From contig NC_068938.1 of NCBI RefSeq assembly GCF_016801865.2, positions 195,890,429-195,954,428 on the forward strand: a stretch of DNA of 64,000 bases, read 5' to 3'. A program made the position numbers and the translations under genes. Origin of the DNA: Culex pipiens pallens. Its lineage: Eukaryota > Arthropoda > Insecta > Diptera > Culicidae. Positions within the stretch are counted from its first letter, which is position 1, and each line of letters opens with the position of its first letter. The notes under the pieces were generated by a model. It was not told the DNA's origin. It saw only the letters and a list, made by a program, of their open reading frames with translations, and searched no databases. This document shows, one piece after another, positions 45,899 through 56,819 of this stretch.

Positions 45899-46432
45899 AA
45901 AATCCGACGACCTCTTGCTTGTTACGGCGGTAGACTCGTAGATCTTAACTCCAGAGAGTCCTCGGATGACCATGAACATCCCAACACATTCATATAGTAG
46001 TCTACCATATGCACTGATGCTATACGCACATGATCCGGGGTCAAAATCCGACGACCTCTTGCTTGTTACGGCGGTAGACTCGTAGATCTTAACTCCAGAG
46101 AGTCCTCGGATGACCATGGACATCCCAACACATTCATATAGTAGTCTACCATATGCACTGATGCTATACGCACATGATCCGGGGTCAAAATCCGACGACC
46201 TCTTGCTTGTTACGGCGGTAGACTCGTAGATCTTAACTCCAGGCAGTCCTTGGATGACCATGGACATCCCAACACAATCATAAAGTAGTCTACCATATGC
46301 ACTGATGCTATACGCACAAGATCCGGGGTCAAAATCCGACGACCTCTTGCTTGTTACGGCGGTAGACTCGTAGATCTTAACTCCAGGCAGTCCTTGGATG
46401 ACCATGGACATCCCGAAGTACCCATAGACCTT
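45899..46432. repeat. 144-bp tandem repeat, about 3.7 copies
   Basis: AATCCGACGACCTCTTGCTT starts at 45901, 46045, 46189 and 46333, an exact 144-bp period. Because 144 is divisible by 3, the minus strand stays open for 223 codons (46411-45740) as a 48-residue repeat (MSMVIQGLPGVKIYESTAVT and onward). Units differ at a few positions (CTCGGATGACC or CTTGGATGACC). I see no signal peptide or known domain. It is more likely a transposon interior than a gene. Confidence 0.85.
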
Positions 46433-47111
46433 TGAGATACATTAAATTTTAGTAAACAAATAAATCAACAAATATGTTTTTTAAATAAATTAATTTTAAA
46501 CTTTTAATATTTATTTTTTATAATCGTACAAAAAATGCTAGCTGTGGACCCCCCGAGAACTTGACAACTTTTTTATACATTTGTATTGGTTGTTTCCGTT
46601 GTGCTTAAAGGAAATGGTTATGCACCAGGCGCTTCCATATTCTTGTAGATGGCTCATATAATTGGGAGGAGACGCATGGTTTTTTTTAAATTGTTCGATT
46701 TTTTATGTTAAAAAATTTACCAGATTCGCATCAGTCCGCGTGGACATAAAATCAAATTCTGTCGATTGCATCGGATTCGGGGATGCCTTTTCTCTCAGGA
46801 ACGGATGAGATATCGTCAATCCCTTGACACAAGTTTTGTTTTGTCGAGTAGTGTTATAGTTATCCGGTTTGCAAAGAGAGCTGACTAATTAGGCTTTCAA
46901 GGAAAAATACGCATAAGTTCAGTTAAAATCATTTTTAAAGGAAATACCTTTTGTTGCAATAATACTTAAAATTGTCATATATGAACCGCCCTGCCGCGGC
47001 AGGAACCACCGAACAAAATTATGTATTGCACTATTTTGGGTAGAGAATCCCGAAAATGTGTAGCCGATCCGAGTTTGGACTTGCCGTTGGCGTAGGAAAT
47101 TGTTGTATGGA

Positions 47112-47362
47112 TTTTAACAGCCTTTAACAGCCGAGCCTTCCGTGGCCGTGAGGTTACGGGTTTCGCCTTGTAAGTGGAAGGTGATGGGTTCGATTCCTGT
47201 CTGGCTCGGCAAAGTCAGATCCCTTAAAAGAGTAAATATGCTCACTGGGAATACTGACCGGTAGGGGATGGGTTTCGACTAGCGGCATGCTGGATTTCCA
47301 ATCCAGAGGTCGTGAGTTCTATTCTCGTACCTGGACGATGAAGTTTAAAAAAAAAAAAACGT
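47112..47362 (+). mobile_element. dimeric tRNA-like SINE with poly-A tail
   Basis: First unit, 47130-47217: A-box-like GTGGCCGTGAGGTTACGG and a perfect B-box GGTTCGATTCC, with outer ends GCCGAGC and GCTCGGC that can pair. Second unit, about 47262-47338: stem CTGGA-TTTCCAA-TCCAG and GGTCGTGAGTTCTATTCTCG. It ends in a run of 12 A. It interrupts the right arm of the long inverted repeat, whose left arm (45660-45740) shows the uninterrupted order. Confidence 0.75.
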
Positions 47363-47875
47363 TGTAAATATAATATTTTTGTTCAACAATAGATTTACGT
47401 CGCTTAACCGAATTTTGTAAAATGTTCAAGAATGGGTCAACGTGTTTTTTTTTTCAACAATAAGATAAGGTTTAAATCCAACTCAGGATTTTTGATTTGT
47501 CATCCTGAAAATATTCGAAGTAGCTGTTTAGGACGAAAGGGAATAAATATCGCAGAATTAAAAAAATGCAGCTTTCTCTATACTAAAATTGGTGTAACTT
47601 TCCAGAGGTTTGATGTAACAGTATTGTTTATTCTACAAATTTATTCGGGATGATATTTGCTACAAATCCACGTTTGATCCAGTTTTGATATATACAAAAA
47701 AAATTATGTTTCCAGATGATTTTGAAAAAAAAATGAGGAAAACCCTATTTTGAATCTACTATCGAAACTGCCGACCGAGATACACATTTATTCACGATGT
47801 AGGATATTGAAGACATGTTTAGGGAACTCGAAACTGATGTTTTGATGAAATAACAACAAAAGACATTTAAATTTC

Positions 47876-48329
47876 TGCGATTTGATATTATACTTTTTCA
47901 TGATTAGCTTAAATATACTGTATAATATAAAACCTTCAAATTGAGATGAAATCAATTTTTACTGACACAACAGTTTCCCTGACTCGGGACAGTCCCCCAA
48001 ACAGGCTCCAGGGTGAATCAGCAAGGTTAATTCAAGTTTTATAAAAATAACCTTTAGAGAAGCCGTGCCTTTTTTTCGAAAACTATATGCAAATTTTGCT
48101 CAACTTTTGTTCTACGAAAAACTTTACAACTCTTTTTTAAAGTTTTTCTTCTTTTATGTTTGGTATTTTTGTTTCCATTTTTCTTGCTTATTTTTCTCCT
48201 GATGTTATCATACTTTTTATACCTACATTTTTTCAGGCTCTTAACATTTTTCGACCCTTTCTCCCCTTGGCTGATTTTTATGACCTTCTTGCTTGCTAAT
48301 TTTCCTACCTAGTTGGCATTAGAGAGCAG
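47876..48329. other. intron, no feature
   Basis: AT-rich sequence without matched repeat or gene. Confidence 0.35.
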
Positions 48330-50015
48330 AGCAGTTCTCTCAGATTTCGGTCATTCGATTTTTTTGTATTTTTTAATCCGACTGAAACTTTTTTGGTGCC
48401 TTCGGTATGCCCAAAGAAGCCATTTTGCATCATTAGTTTGTCCATATAATTTTCCATACAAATTTGGCAGCTGTCCATACAATAATGATGCATGAAAATT
48501 CAAAAATCTGTATCTTTTGAAGGAATTTTTTGATCGATTTGCTGTCTTGGGTCTTGGGCGTAATATTGATTGTTTGGCCCTTTTGAAATGTTAGTCTTGA
48601 TTTAAAAATTTGATTTTTTTAAAAAGATCGGACAATTTTACGAATGTTTCATATTTTAACATTGTAAATCAGACCATTAGTTGCTGAGACATTAGAAAAC
48701 GGTTTGGGTGAGACTTAGAAAACATCAATTTTCCTGTTTTTAAACACTTGCATGGCAATATCTCAGCAAATAAGGGTCGTATCAACAATGTTCAGAAAAG
48801 CAAAATATAGATAATTTTCTCAGCTTTTCAAAAATATTTTTTTCAAAAGTGAACAAACATGTGCACTAATTTCAAAAATTGAAAAACTGCGACTATTTTC
48901 AAAAAAGTCATCTTAAAATGGATTTAACTTGAAAACGGTGTACTTTATGAAAATTTCATTAAAGTACTTTTTGATTGCAAATTTGATTTTACATCGAAAA
49001 ATGAAGTTGAAAAATTTTTGCGACCAATATTTCGTTTTTTTGAAAAAAAATCAGTATTGATTCAAAAATTCATAACTCACTCAATGATTTATTGCACAAC
49101 CTGGAAATTTCTGAAAAGTTGGCATTTGATATCTCCTAAGACATATCAGAAAATGAAAAAAATGAAAAATATTGTTTTTCGGCAAATCAAGTTTTATGAC
49201 AAAAAGTTAAATTAAAAATCACTACATTTTTTTATCGTGTATCATTTTTTTCAGTGTAGTCCGTATCCATAACTCAGGGTGGCCACCTCGGGAAAAAACC
49301 GGGAAAACCGGGAAAAACCCGGGAATTTATTCCACCGGGAGAAAACCGGGAAAAACTCGGGAATTCGACTAACAAACCGGGAAAATATTTTAAGTTTAGT
49401 TAAAATTCGACAAATTCCTCTTAAATGACTTCAACGTATATTTTTCTCTATTAGATTATTATTCTAGTTATTCTAAATGAAGAATTCGGGAAAATAATGT
49501 TTGAATTTGTGTAATAGACTCAAGCGACTAGGCTTTGGTTGCTTTTTTCCTGCGGTTTTTTTTTTCATGATATATTTCTTTGACGAGAGGGGAGAAGCAA
49601 CTACGATTACCAACCACGACCCGGTTTAAAAAACAAATGTTTGATAAGCTGCAATTTTTCCGATCAAGTTCGCGGTTCAATAGAAAATTTACTCGGCGCT
49701 ATGATTTTTGAAGTCTTATTTCAATAAGTATTGAATTTCATAAGCACAATAAACAATTTATTTTTATTTTATTATGTATTTCAATATCAACTTGAGGGTG
49801 CACAGCAGCCAAGGAAGTTGTTGTCTTTTTATTCCAAAATTGTCATTCTTACGGATTCAACCCTTCAACAATATGATTGTAAAAAGAGTCAAAATCCTTT
49901 GAATTCAATGAATAAATAACCGATAGTTCCCATAATTTCGAAGATACTAAAATTTGCGTACCGAAAATCGTGGTGCAAAAAGCTTAGCTTGTGTGCGCCG
50001 TTAAAAATAAGAATA

Positions 50016-50640
50016 CAGTTCAGACCCGATTTTCCGAAGGCCTCGGAAAAAAATAAAAAATATAAATATTGAAATAAAAAGCCACAGTTTCAACATTTGC
50101 ATGGAGAATGTGTTTTAAAATGCATTTTACACTAGTTCAGTTGTTGTTTTCAAATAATGTAAAATTTGGCGAAAACAAAAATTTTAACGAAAAAAAATAA
50201 TGAAAATCCAAAATTTTCTAAAATTCAAATGATTTTTAAATCAACACAAACATGCTAAAAATTATTCTGAACGTAGGTGAATGGATCTAAAATTGATTTC
50301 AGTTGATTCCACTTAAATTTTCATTACAATTTTGAAGTTTATTGAAAATAATGTTTTGCCCCCTGATTTTTCGGGCCAATTTTGAAGGGGGGAGACAAAA
50401 ACTTTAAATAAAATTCGTACCAGCCTAAACTATTTTAAAACGATTTAGAATTATGAAATCCAAGATAGCGGTCAAAATGGCTGAAATGAAATATTGAAAA
50501 AAAATGCATTTTTAAATTTAATAGGCAATCAACCACTCAACAGTGACTAAAATTAAGTCGCTGAACTTGAATTCGATGTTAAAAGTAAGAAAATAAAAAA
50601 ATACGAATTGTTTTTTATTCGGAAAATCGAGACGGACTGT
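50016..50640. mobile_element. pogo-like MITE inside the hAT element
   Basis: Starts CAGTTCAGACCCGATTTTCC after TA and ends TCGAGACGGACTGT; the interior GAAATATTGAAAAAAAATGC matches the 4533 and 60121 copies. 50050-50425 is itself an inserted piece of the GGCTGGTAC MITE family (CAATTTTGAAGGGGGGAGAC, ending CGTACCAGCC then TAA). Confidence 0.75.
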
Positions 50641-50736
50641 TTACAATTTTTACTGTAAAACATTTGGGGATTTCAAAAATCTGTTTTCAGTAGTATTTTA
50701 TAAGATGATTTTTGGCTTTTTCAGTTAAACAAATTA

Positions 50737-51401
50737 CACAGTTCTACAAAAAATCAAATGTTTCTTGTCTCTGAGACGAGAATATGTGTTCCTAGTAGAA
50801 TTTTTCCTGCTGAATCCGAATCCGGGTCCAGAATTGCTCCAAATGGTCCCAATTTTGAGATACACCCGTTTGAAATGTTAGTTTAGGCCAAAATTAGCTA
50901 CTTTGTCGACTATTTTACAAAAGAACTATTGAATAAACAACTAAACCAATACGTGTATCTTAAAGTTCACGTTTTCCCCTTTCTGAAACACCCCTGGTTT
51001 TTAAAATTTGATTGTTTTTACGCATATTTATAGCCATTTTAAAAATAAAATTTGACTTGCATGCAAGTTGGAAAAACTTGAATGAGTACCAACTGAAAAT
51101 ATAATTTTAAAATGGTTATAAATATGCGTAGAAACAATCAAATTTAAAAAACCAGGGGTGTTTCAGAAAGGGGAAAACGTGAACTTTAAGATACATGTAT
51201 TGGTTTAGTTGTTTATTCAATAGTTCTTTTGTAAAATAGTCAACAAAGTAGCTAATTTTGGCCTAAACTAACATTTCAAACGGGTGTATCTCAAAATTGG
51301 GACCAATTGGAGCAATTCTGGACCCGGATTCGGATTCAGCAGGCAAAATTCTACTAGGAACACATATACTCGTCTCAGAGACAAAATCTTGTTGGACTGT
51401 G
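50737..51401. mobile_element. 665-bp palindromic MITE inside the hAT element
   Basis: Arms begin CACAGTTCTACAA and end in a near complement, TTGTTGGACTGTG, with TTA on both sides. Internal phrases TTGTCTCTGAGACGAG, GAATCCGAATCCGGGTCCAG and CCCGTTTGAAATGTTAGTTT return inverted, centred near 51060. Confidence 0.8.
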
Positions 51402-52883
51402 TTATTAAGGACAAATTGCGATGAAACTTTGTGTTTGTGTTTTTAAATCAGATTTGAGTACTTTTATATAATTAAAAAATGTCGGCAATATTTGGTATTT
51501 AAGATATTTTTATATAGTTATTTGGGAATCTTTCAACAGTTAAATGCCTATCAAATTATCTTCAAATTCAGAACCATTGAAAAAATATCTTTATTTTAAA
51601 ATTTATTTTAAAATTATAATTTAAATTTTAAATAGATTTTTCAGATGTTTTAAAATTACAATATTTTCAGAGTTCAACTGCATAGTAGTCATTTCAATAC
51701 AAACAGTCCATTTTTCTTTTATTCAAACACAAAAAATGAGTTTTTGTTGGGTTTTATTTAATTCTCATCTGAAAATTCCGTAAAAAAAAGATTAACTGAA
51801 TTTTGACTGTTGTGTTGTTCAGAAAATCGCAGCACGGCAATTGATTTTTTACCATTCTATGTTACTCAAAAATTTAAAAACATCCAAACATGTTTATTTT
51901 TTCTTTTTATTAATAAATTTGGCACGGCTCAAACAAAGGATGTATCGAGAATTATGTTTATGTTTGCGCGATCTGCGAGTCGCGATGAGGGGTTGAAGTA
52001 CAGGCTAGAGTACAGGCCAACTCGGAGGGGTTTTTTTACAGTTACATTTTTTCTAGAAATCATCTCATCGATACCTAAATCCTTGCCGAAGATACTAAAT
52101 CGATCAGCAAAAAATGTTTTAAGTAATCGATTGTTTAAACATATGGCACTGTTTCTTTGGAAGAATCATTCTTCTTGAATTTACTAAAGCTTTTTCAAAG
52201 AAAACTGAAGAGTATTTGCATTAATGTTGTTTTCTTTTGCAAATCTTTTCTACCCATACTCATACTAAACATTGTAAATGCTATTTCCTGCTTTCCAGTA
52301 ATAATTTACGTTATTCATAAATTTAATACAAAACGATTTTTTATTGATTTTAAGTTAAGAAAAATTGCGGAGCATTTAGATGAAAAATCACAAGCATTAT
52401 GGAAATTAAGGATTTGGACTAAAAACTGTTAAAAACGGATTCTTACTTTTTGTACTCAATTTGAAAGCTCTCTTGAGAAATAAAACTATTGAACCAAATG
52501 TATGCGTTCAGAAAGTGTTTTGATACTAACGTTAGTCTATAAATAAAAACATTGTAATTTGATTTAAAACTATATGGGAAAATTCTTTCTGGCCTCGGGA
52601 TAAAACCGGGAAAAAACCGGGAAATTGAAAATCCAAATCTGGTGGCCACCCTGCCATAACTACAACTTTGCCGAAGACACCAAATCGATCAAAAAATTCC
52701 TTCAAAAGATACAGATTTTTGAATTTTCATACATCATTGCCGTATGGCCAGCTGCCAAATTTGTATGAAAAATTATATGGAAAAACTAATGATGCAAAAT
52801 GGCTTCTTTGGGCATACCGAAGGCACCAAAAAAGTTTCAGTCGGATTAAAAAATCGAATGACCGAAATCCTAGAGAACTGCTC

Positions 52884-53686
52884 AATAATTTATAGGAAAT
52901 GAATTATATGATAAAGCGGTGTTAAAAACCCATTATAATTAAAATTGGGTAAAAATAGACAAAATCGACAGCGAGAATTCAACTTCCACGTACTAATGAC
53001 ACCACATTTGTGACAATTGTCAGGGTTAATGTCCCATTCGTGAGTTTGTACACCAGCACAACATATCATCATTAACTTCCATTTCGCACGCTAATTTGCA
53101 ATAATGAACCTTCAACTTGTCATGTTAATCCTCCATAGGTATCATTGCTGTCTCACCAGAAAAAAAAACAAAGGATTCTTATTCGCCCCCAAGTTCACTC
53201 GACCATGAAATTAATCCCCAAAAACATGACCAAAAATTCCAGGCCCTCTCGCAGCGGGAGGGATTATTCCGTGTGCGTCAGTATTCCAAATTTGATTTGT
53301 GGTCTTGTTTCTTTGCGTGTACCAGACGAGGAATTTCTTCCAAGAATTTCATAATTTTTTTTCGCAATCATTACTCACTTGAAAACCAATAAAAAATAAC
53401 AGATTTAGCACGAAGAGGGCAAAGGGCTTCAATCTCATCGTCGCCATCAACATCATCTTTCCGTACCTGCTGGCGATAAGCCTGCTCGAAACCGGCTTAT
53501 CTTATCAGTCAGCTAGTGGCAGTCTACCTAAGCTGACTAGCTGGCTAGAAGAACATTGAAAACATTCAGCCGTGGACAGGCTCGCTGGCAGGTAGTACCT
53601 CAACTAGTCATAACTTATGAACTGTGATAAGGTTTTTTGCTGCTTCTTCTAATCTAACAAATCCATTTTTGTTGTTGTTGTTGCAG
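52884..53686. other. 3' end of the long intron
   Basis: No repeat matched. CAACAT-rich, moderately complex sequence at 53430-53600. It ends with the polypyrimidine/GTTGTT tract and AG at 53685-53686. Confidence 0.45.
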
Positions 53687-53704
53687 ATCTTCCACGTGCT
53701 CCAG

Positions 53705-53806
53705 ATGATTGGGACCAACGACGCCATTCGTGCGCTGGAGCTGAAAGTGTTTGGAAGCAGGAGCAGCAGCTCGTCGAACGATGTGTTAACAGTGTTCAAA
53801 CAGTGA
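53705..53806 (+). other. upstream open reading frame, 33 codons
   Basis: In the exon that begins at 53687, an ATG at 53705 opens a 33-residue frame (MIGTNDAIRALELKVFGSRS and onward, with five consecutive serines) that stops at TGA 53804-53806, 105 nt before the main ATG. It could dampen or regulate translation. The same frame is open back to the splice acceptor, so it might alternatively be the 3' end of another coding region. Confidence 0.45.
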
Positions 53807-53911
53807 ATTTTTGTTTTTACTTAAGTCAAAGAAATATCATAACCAGTGCCAAAAAGTTACTCGAAAGTGTGTGTGTTCTAACAAAGAGCGAAGAATTTTG
53901 CGGGAGGAAAA

Positions 53912-54100
53912 ATGCCGATGAAGGAGTGGATTTACCGGCTTCAGCCGGTCCAGCTGTACATCGTGCTGGTGCTTTCGATCGTGTACTTCCTGGTACAGCT
54001 GTTCCTGAGTCACATTTCGCATGCCCTGGTTCTGCTGGTGGATTCCTACCACATGCTGTGCAATATCATTGCCCTGAGCGGGTGCATTCTTACGATTAAG
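53912..54100 (+). CDS. zinc transporter, ZnT/SLC30 (CDF) family, first coding exon (partial)
   Basis: Sixty-three codons from ATG 53912 (context GAAAAATGCC) to a phase-0 donor AAG|GTGAGT at 54101. Residues 14-32 form a first membrane helix (LYIVLVLSIVYFLVQLFL). Residues 36-59 form the start of the second, with the CDF signature LLVDSYHMLCNIIALSGCI. Family knowledge: members export zinc from the cytosol by proton exchange, with metal bound by TM2 and TM5. Here TM2 reads D44, H47 and N51, so the usual H-x-x-x-D is H-x-x-x-N. The later helices are not in the remaining 9.9 kb, implying another very long intron. Exact paralogue uncertain. Confidence 0.82.
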
Positions 54101-54892
54101 GTGAGTTTAGACATTTTTATTGTAGAATTGTAAGTCTTAGCTAAGTTATTTCGGAATACTTAAAGCTTAATCGGAAGTCCAACTAATTCCACGACCAGAC
54201 GATTAGCACGATGGATCGTCGTCCGTTTAAAGTGCCTCCATTTAAGTGGACAATTATAAGTTACAAACCAATTTCAAACCGCTACCGCCCTCTGCCATCA
54301 ACTATATGGACCGGTTTCGGCTTGGCTCGTGACTTTATGCCGTGGCGTAAGTCCAATCGTAGATCAATTAAATTGAAATGTGACTTGGCGTACGCCCGAT
54401 CGGTAACTGACCGTTTGTAACATTGAACTTGAAACGCAGCACATTAAGGCGCTGACATTGTGTATATCATTTTCATTTGGTTTGCATATCAATTCGGATT
54501 GCCGCAAATCACGGTGGCACGTTCCTGTTGGAAGTGATTGGTATCCGGGATGGATGGTTTGCCTTTTTTTTCTTCTTCTCAATTTCTAGACGTAATAATG
54601 AAGCCTGATTGAGAGATGAGTTGATATAAATCCAGACGCTTAGATGAGGGTAACTACATTCAGTCTGTAGTGATAATGCAAATTTATTGCCTCTCTATCA
54701 ACAGGATCCGGGCAGTTTTCGTTCATTACATTTTTTCAAGGTTAGTTTATTTCGAACTGCTCATTAAAGTGTCTGGCACACTTCTAGAGAGTGAATGTAA
54801 TTCGAAACCTTAAAAAATCTATGATACCGTCATCTGGGGCGAATCGGGAAACATACAGAAGTTGTAGTCATGTTTTTGTAAATAGATCACCC
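54101..54892. other. start of ZnT second intron
   Basis: No gene or repeat matched. A 69-codon frame at 54211-54420 has no recognisable domain or splice context. Confidence 0.4.
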
Positions 54893-55326
54893 AAGTAACA
54901 TTTTTTCCAGGAGTTTTACAAGAGCTCTTCAAGATAGCTACAGCATAGCAGTTTGGATCGCGGTAGAATAAAATTCTCTTCAAAACTTCTTCAGGATTTT
55001 GGAAGAGTACTTGAAGTGAGTTTTATCCTACACAGAAAAAAAAATCATGGTAATATTACATCTGGGAAGGGGTACATCTTTTATGTCAGAAAAAATGTGT
55101 AATTTTACCTCTGAAAATGTGTATTTTTACCACTTTTCTGGTGTAATGTCACTTTTTCAGTCTTAATTGAGGTAAAATTACATCATAAAAGGAGTAATAT
55201 TCAACCTTCCAAAATTAAAGCTTCCAAATTTACACATTTTTTTTCTGTGTACCGCGGTCCAAACTGCTATGCTGTAGCTATCTTGAAGAGCTCTTGTAGA
55301 ACTCCTGGAAAAAAATGTTACTTGGG
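54893..55326. mobile_element. inverted-repeat MITE split by another MITE
   Basis: Starts CCCAAGTAACATTTTTTCCA and ends in its complement; arms continue with AGCTCTTCAAGATAGCTACA and CAGTTTGGATCGCGGTA. The right arm begins with ACCGCGGTCCAAACTG directly after the inner element at 55033-55249. Confidence 0.85.
55033..55249. mobile_element. 217-bp inner MITE, CACAGAAAAAA termini, TA TSD
   Basis: CACAGAAAAAAAAATCATGG at one end and TTTTTTTTCTGTG at the other, flanked by TA. Internal GTAATATTACATC / TGTAATTTTACC motifs recur. Removing it plus one TA rejoins the outer element. Confidence 0.8.
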
Positions 55327-55682
55327 CATACACAAAACAAAAAAAATAGTGCACCGATTTTCAAATTTGAATCTATTATGTGCTCTGAAACTGCTGTCCC
55401 TGCAGACTGTAGTCCTAAAACTCCCAGTTGAAATTCTGAGTTGTGTTGAAATTAAATTCGGAAAATGATTTAGGCTTGATGACGCCAAGGTTGCTTCATT
55501 TCATAATTCACAGCAACGCGATACTGATAATAGTTATCTCGAAATGTCTACCAATTTACAAAAATTGTAGATTTTTCAAGTGTTCCAATCTGTTTTTTTG
55601 TATTGCTCTTCTTAAATGTCGTACTCGAGTGCAACTGCCTCCATGTACACAAAAGTGGTTTATTTGAGCTAAGGAAAACATA

Positions 55683-55771
55683 TCTGGAGTTTTTTTTTTT
55701 TTTTGAAAAGGTCCTATAAACCAAATTTTATTTTTTGCTTTTTGGGTGTTTTTGAATACTCCAACCGCATT

Positions 55772-55773
<2 letters not shown>
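55683..55773. repeat. fragment of the AAAAGGTCC / TTTTTGGGTGTTTTTGAA family
   Basis: TCTGGAG, T-run, GAAAAGGTCCTATAAACCAA and TTTTTGGGTGTTTTTGAATA match the element at 56820-57100 and directly precede the (GT)n tract. Confidence 0.65.

Positions 55774-55819
<46 letters not shown>
55774..55819. repeat. (GT)n microsatellite, about 23 units
   Basis: Uninterrupted GT dinucleotides. The open frames that read it as Cys-Val or His-Thr repeats are artefacts. Confidence 0.98.
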
Positions 55820-55821
<2 letters not shown>

Positions 55822-55845
55822 CCAATCCAATATCCGTAGGCCGGC

Positions 55846-56060
55846 TACGAAATTATGGGAAAGTATAATTTGTATCAGACTTGATTTATGCTGATACAGC
55901 TTATCGCAGTCCCGGACATTAGGTGGTGTTAGCCCTCGCGCTTCTTCCAATGACCCGTTTCAGAATGACAGAGCTCCTTGCGGTCCAATTCCGAGGTCAT
56001 TGGGCATTGTCTGGCCCCGCCTAAACATAGAAGCAAAAACCAGAAGGGTTCTCGATCTAT
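55846..56060 (+). repeat. dispersed repeat, copy 2
   Basis: Same order of phrases as 33564-33725 (GAAATTATGGGAAAGTATA, GCTGATACA, GTGGTGTTAGC, AGAATGACA). Longer here, reaching at least CCCCGCCTAAACATAGAAGC. Confidence 0.65.
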
Positions 56061-56819
56061 CTTTAAACTTCCAATCCTATAAGGCAAAAAGGGATCAGCG
56101 TGTATATAATGATCAAAAAGGCATGTGTGGTAATTTGGTTGATTGGTTTGGTCTCACCGGATTTGAAGGTGTTGCTGTCGCTTGTCAGGTTCCTGATGGA
56201 GTTGTAGTAGTGGCATCCAAGGCTTGTGCCCCCGAGCGTGGTATAGAGTTATCTAAGGCCGATCTCACGCACACTAGCACATCATTTGTTTTGCTGGCCG
56301 GTACAAAATTTAACCTCAATCCTTTTCGTGTACGTACACGCAATACATGCGCACGTAGATAACTCTATGATTGTCGATGTTTCGAAATAATCCCATAGTT
56401 GTCCACCTCCGCAGCTCCGCACACAAGTTTCCGTTTCGTAATTCTACTTTTATATTCACAAATTTTCACTTCGCTTCTTTCACCTTCTGTCGTCGATTTT
56501 TGTTTACTAGGATTTGAATTGTCATTTAGCTTAGAGGCCAACTGGGCGCTCGCACGGCTTGAAGTTAGCCCCTGACATTCGACATAGCCGTCGACAAAAG
56601 GAAACATTTTTTTGAGACCAGGAAGAAGAAGAAGTTTTCTACATAATAATGCGAAGCCGAATTAAGCAATAATTACAGCTTAAATGACCAAACTCCATAC
56701 AAAAGCGCAAAAGGGCACTTCAAGCTTTCTTTTGATATCGCACTCGCGCCCGAAAAATCAAAAAAAACACACCAAAAAAACGTAAAAATATATCAGAGTG
56801 ACAGAACAGTAAACCGGCA
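56061..56819. other. intron, unmatched
   Basis: 56000-56362 is open on the plus strand for 120 codons and may continue the repeat at 55846, but shows no recognisable domain. The rest has no feature. Confidence 0.35.

Larger units (their letters stand above)
45260..47875. mobile_element. 2.6-kb long inverted repeat element with central tandem repeat
   Basis: The left arm (about 45275-45840) and right arm (about 47000-47875) pair in inverted orientation: AGTTTCGGGTTCCCTAAAT, ACTGTTACATCAAA, AAGAATGGGTCAACG and CTCTACCCAAAATAGTGCAA all return as complements. The arms enclose a 144-bp tandem repeat (45899-46432) and about 560 bp of unique sequence. The right arm is interrupted by a SINE at 47112-47362. 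Boundaries and target duplication are not resolved. Confidence 0.75.
49275..52653. mobile_element. 3.4-kb non-autonomous hAT element, 8-bp TSD
   Basis: Termini CAGGGTGGCCACC and GGTGGCCACCCTG are perfect inverted repeats. The exact 8 bp CCATAACT flank both ends (49267-49274 and 52654-52661). Subterminal CCGGGAAAA / TTTTCCCGG strings recur at both ends, as expected of transposase-binding repeats. The longest internal frames (51810-52178, 52157-52432) show no hAT dimerisation or BED zinc-finger motif, so transposase appears absent. It contains further elements at 50016-50640 and 50737-51401. Confidence 0.92.
48330..52883. mobile_element. palindromic-family element split by a 3.4-kb hAT element
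   Basis: The left end AGCAGTTCTCTCAGATTTCG and right end CGAAATCCTAGAGAACTGCT are inverted copies and match the ends of 61324-62815. 48330-49266 holds the left arm and centre; 52654-52883 holds the right arm (CAACTTTGCCGAAGACACCA, TGCCAAATTTGTATG). Removing 49275-52653 and one copy of its 8-bp repeat restores CCATAACTACAACTTTGCCG, the family sequence. Confidence 0.85.

Noticed and set aside
55556..55950. Frames with (His-Thr)n or (Cys-Val)n runs
   Set aside because: They only read the (GT)n microsatellite.
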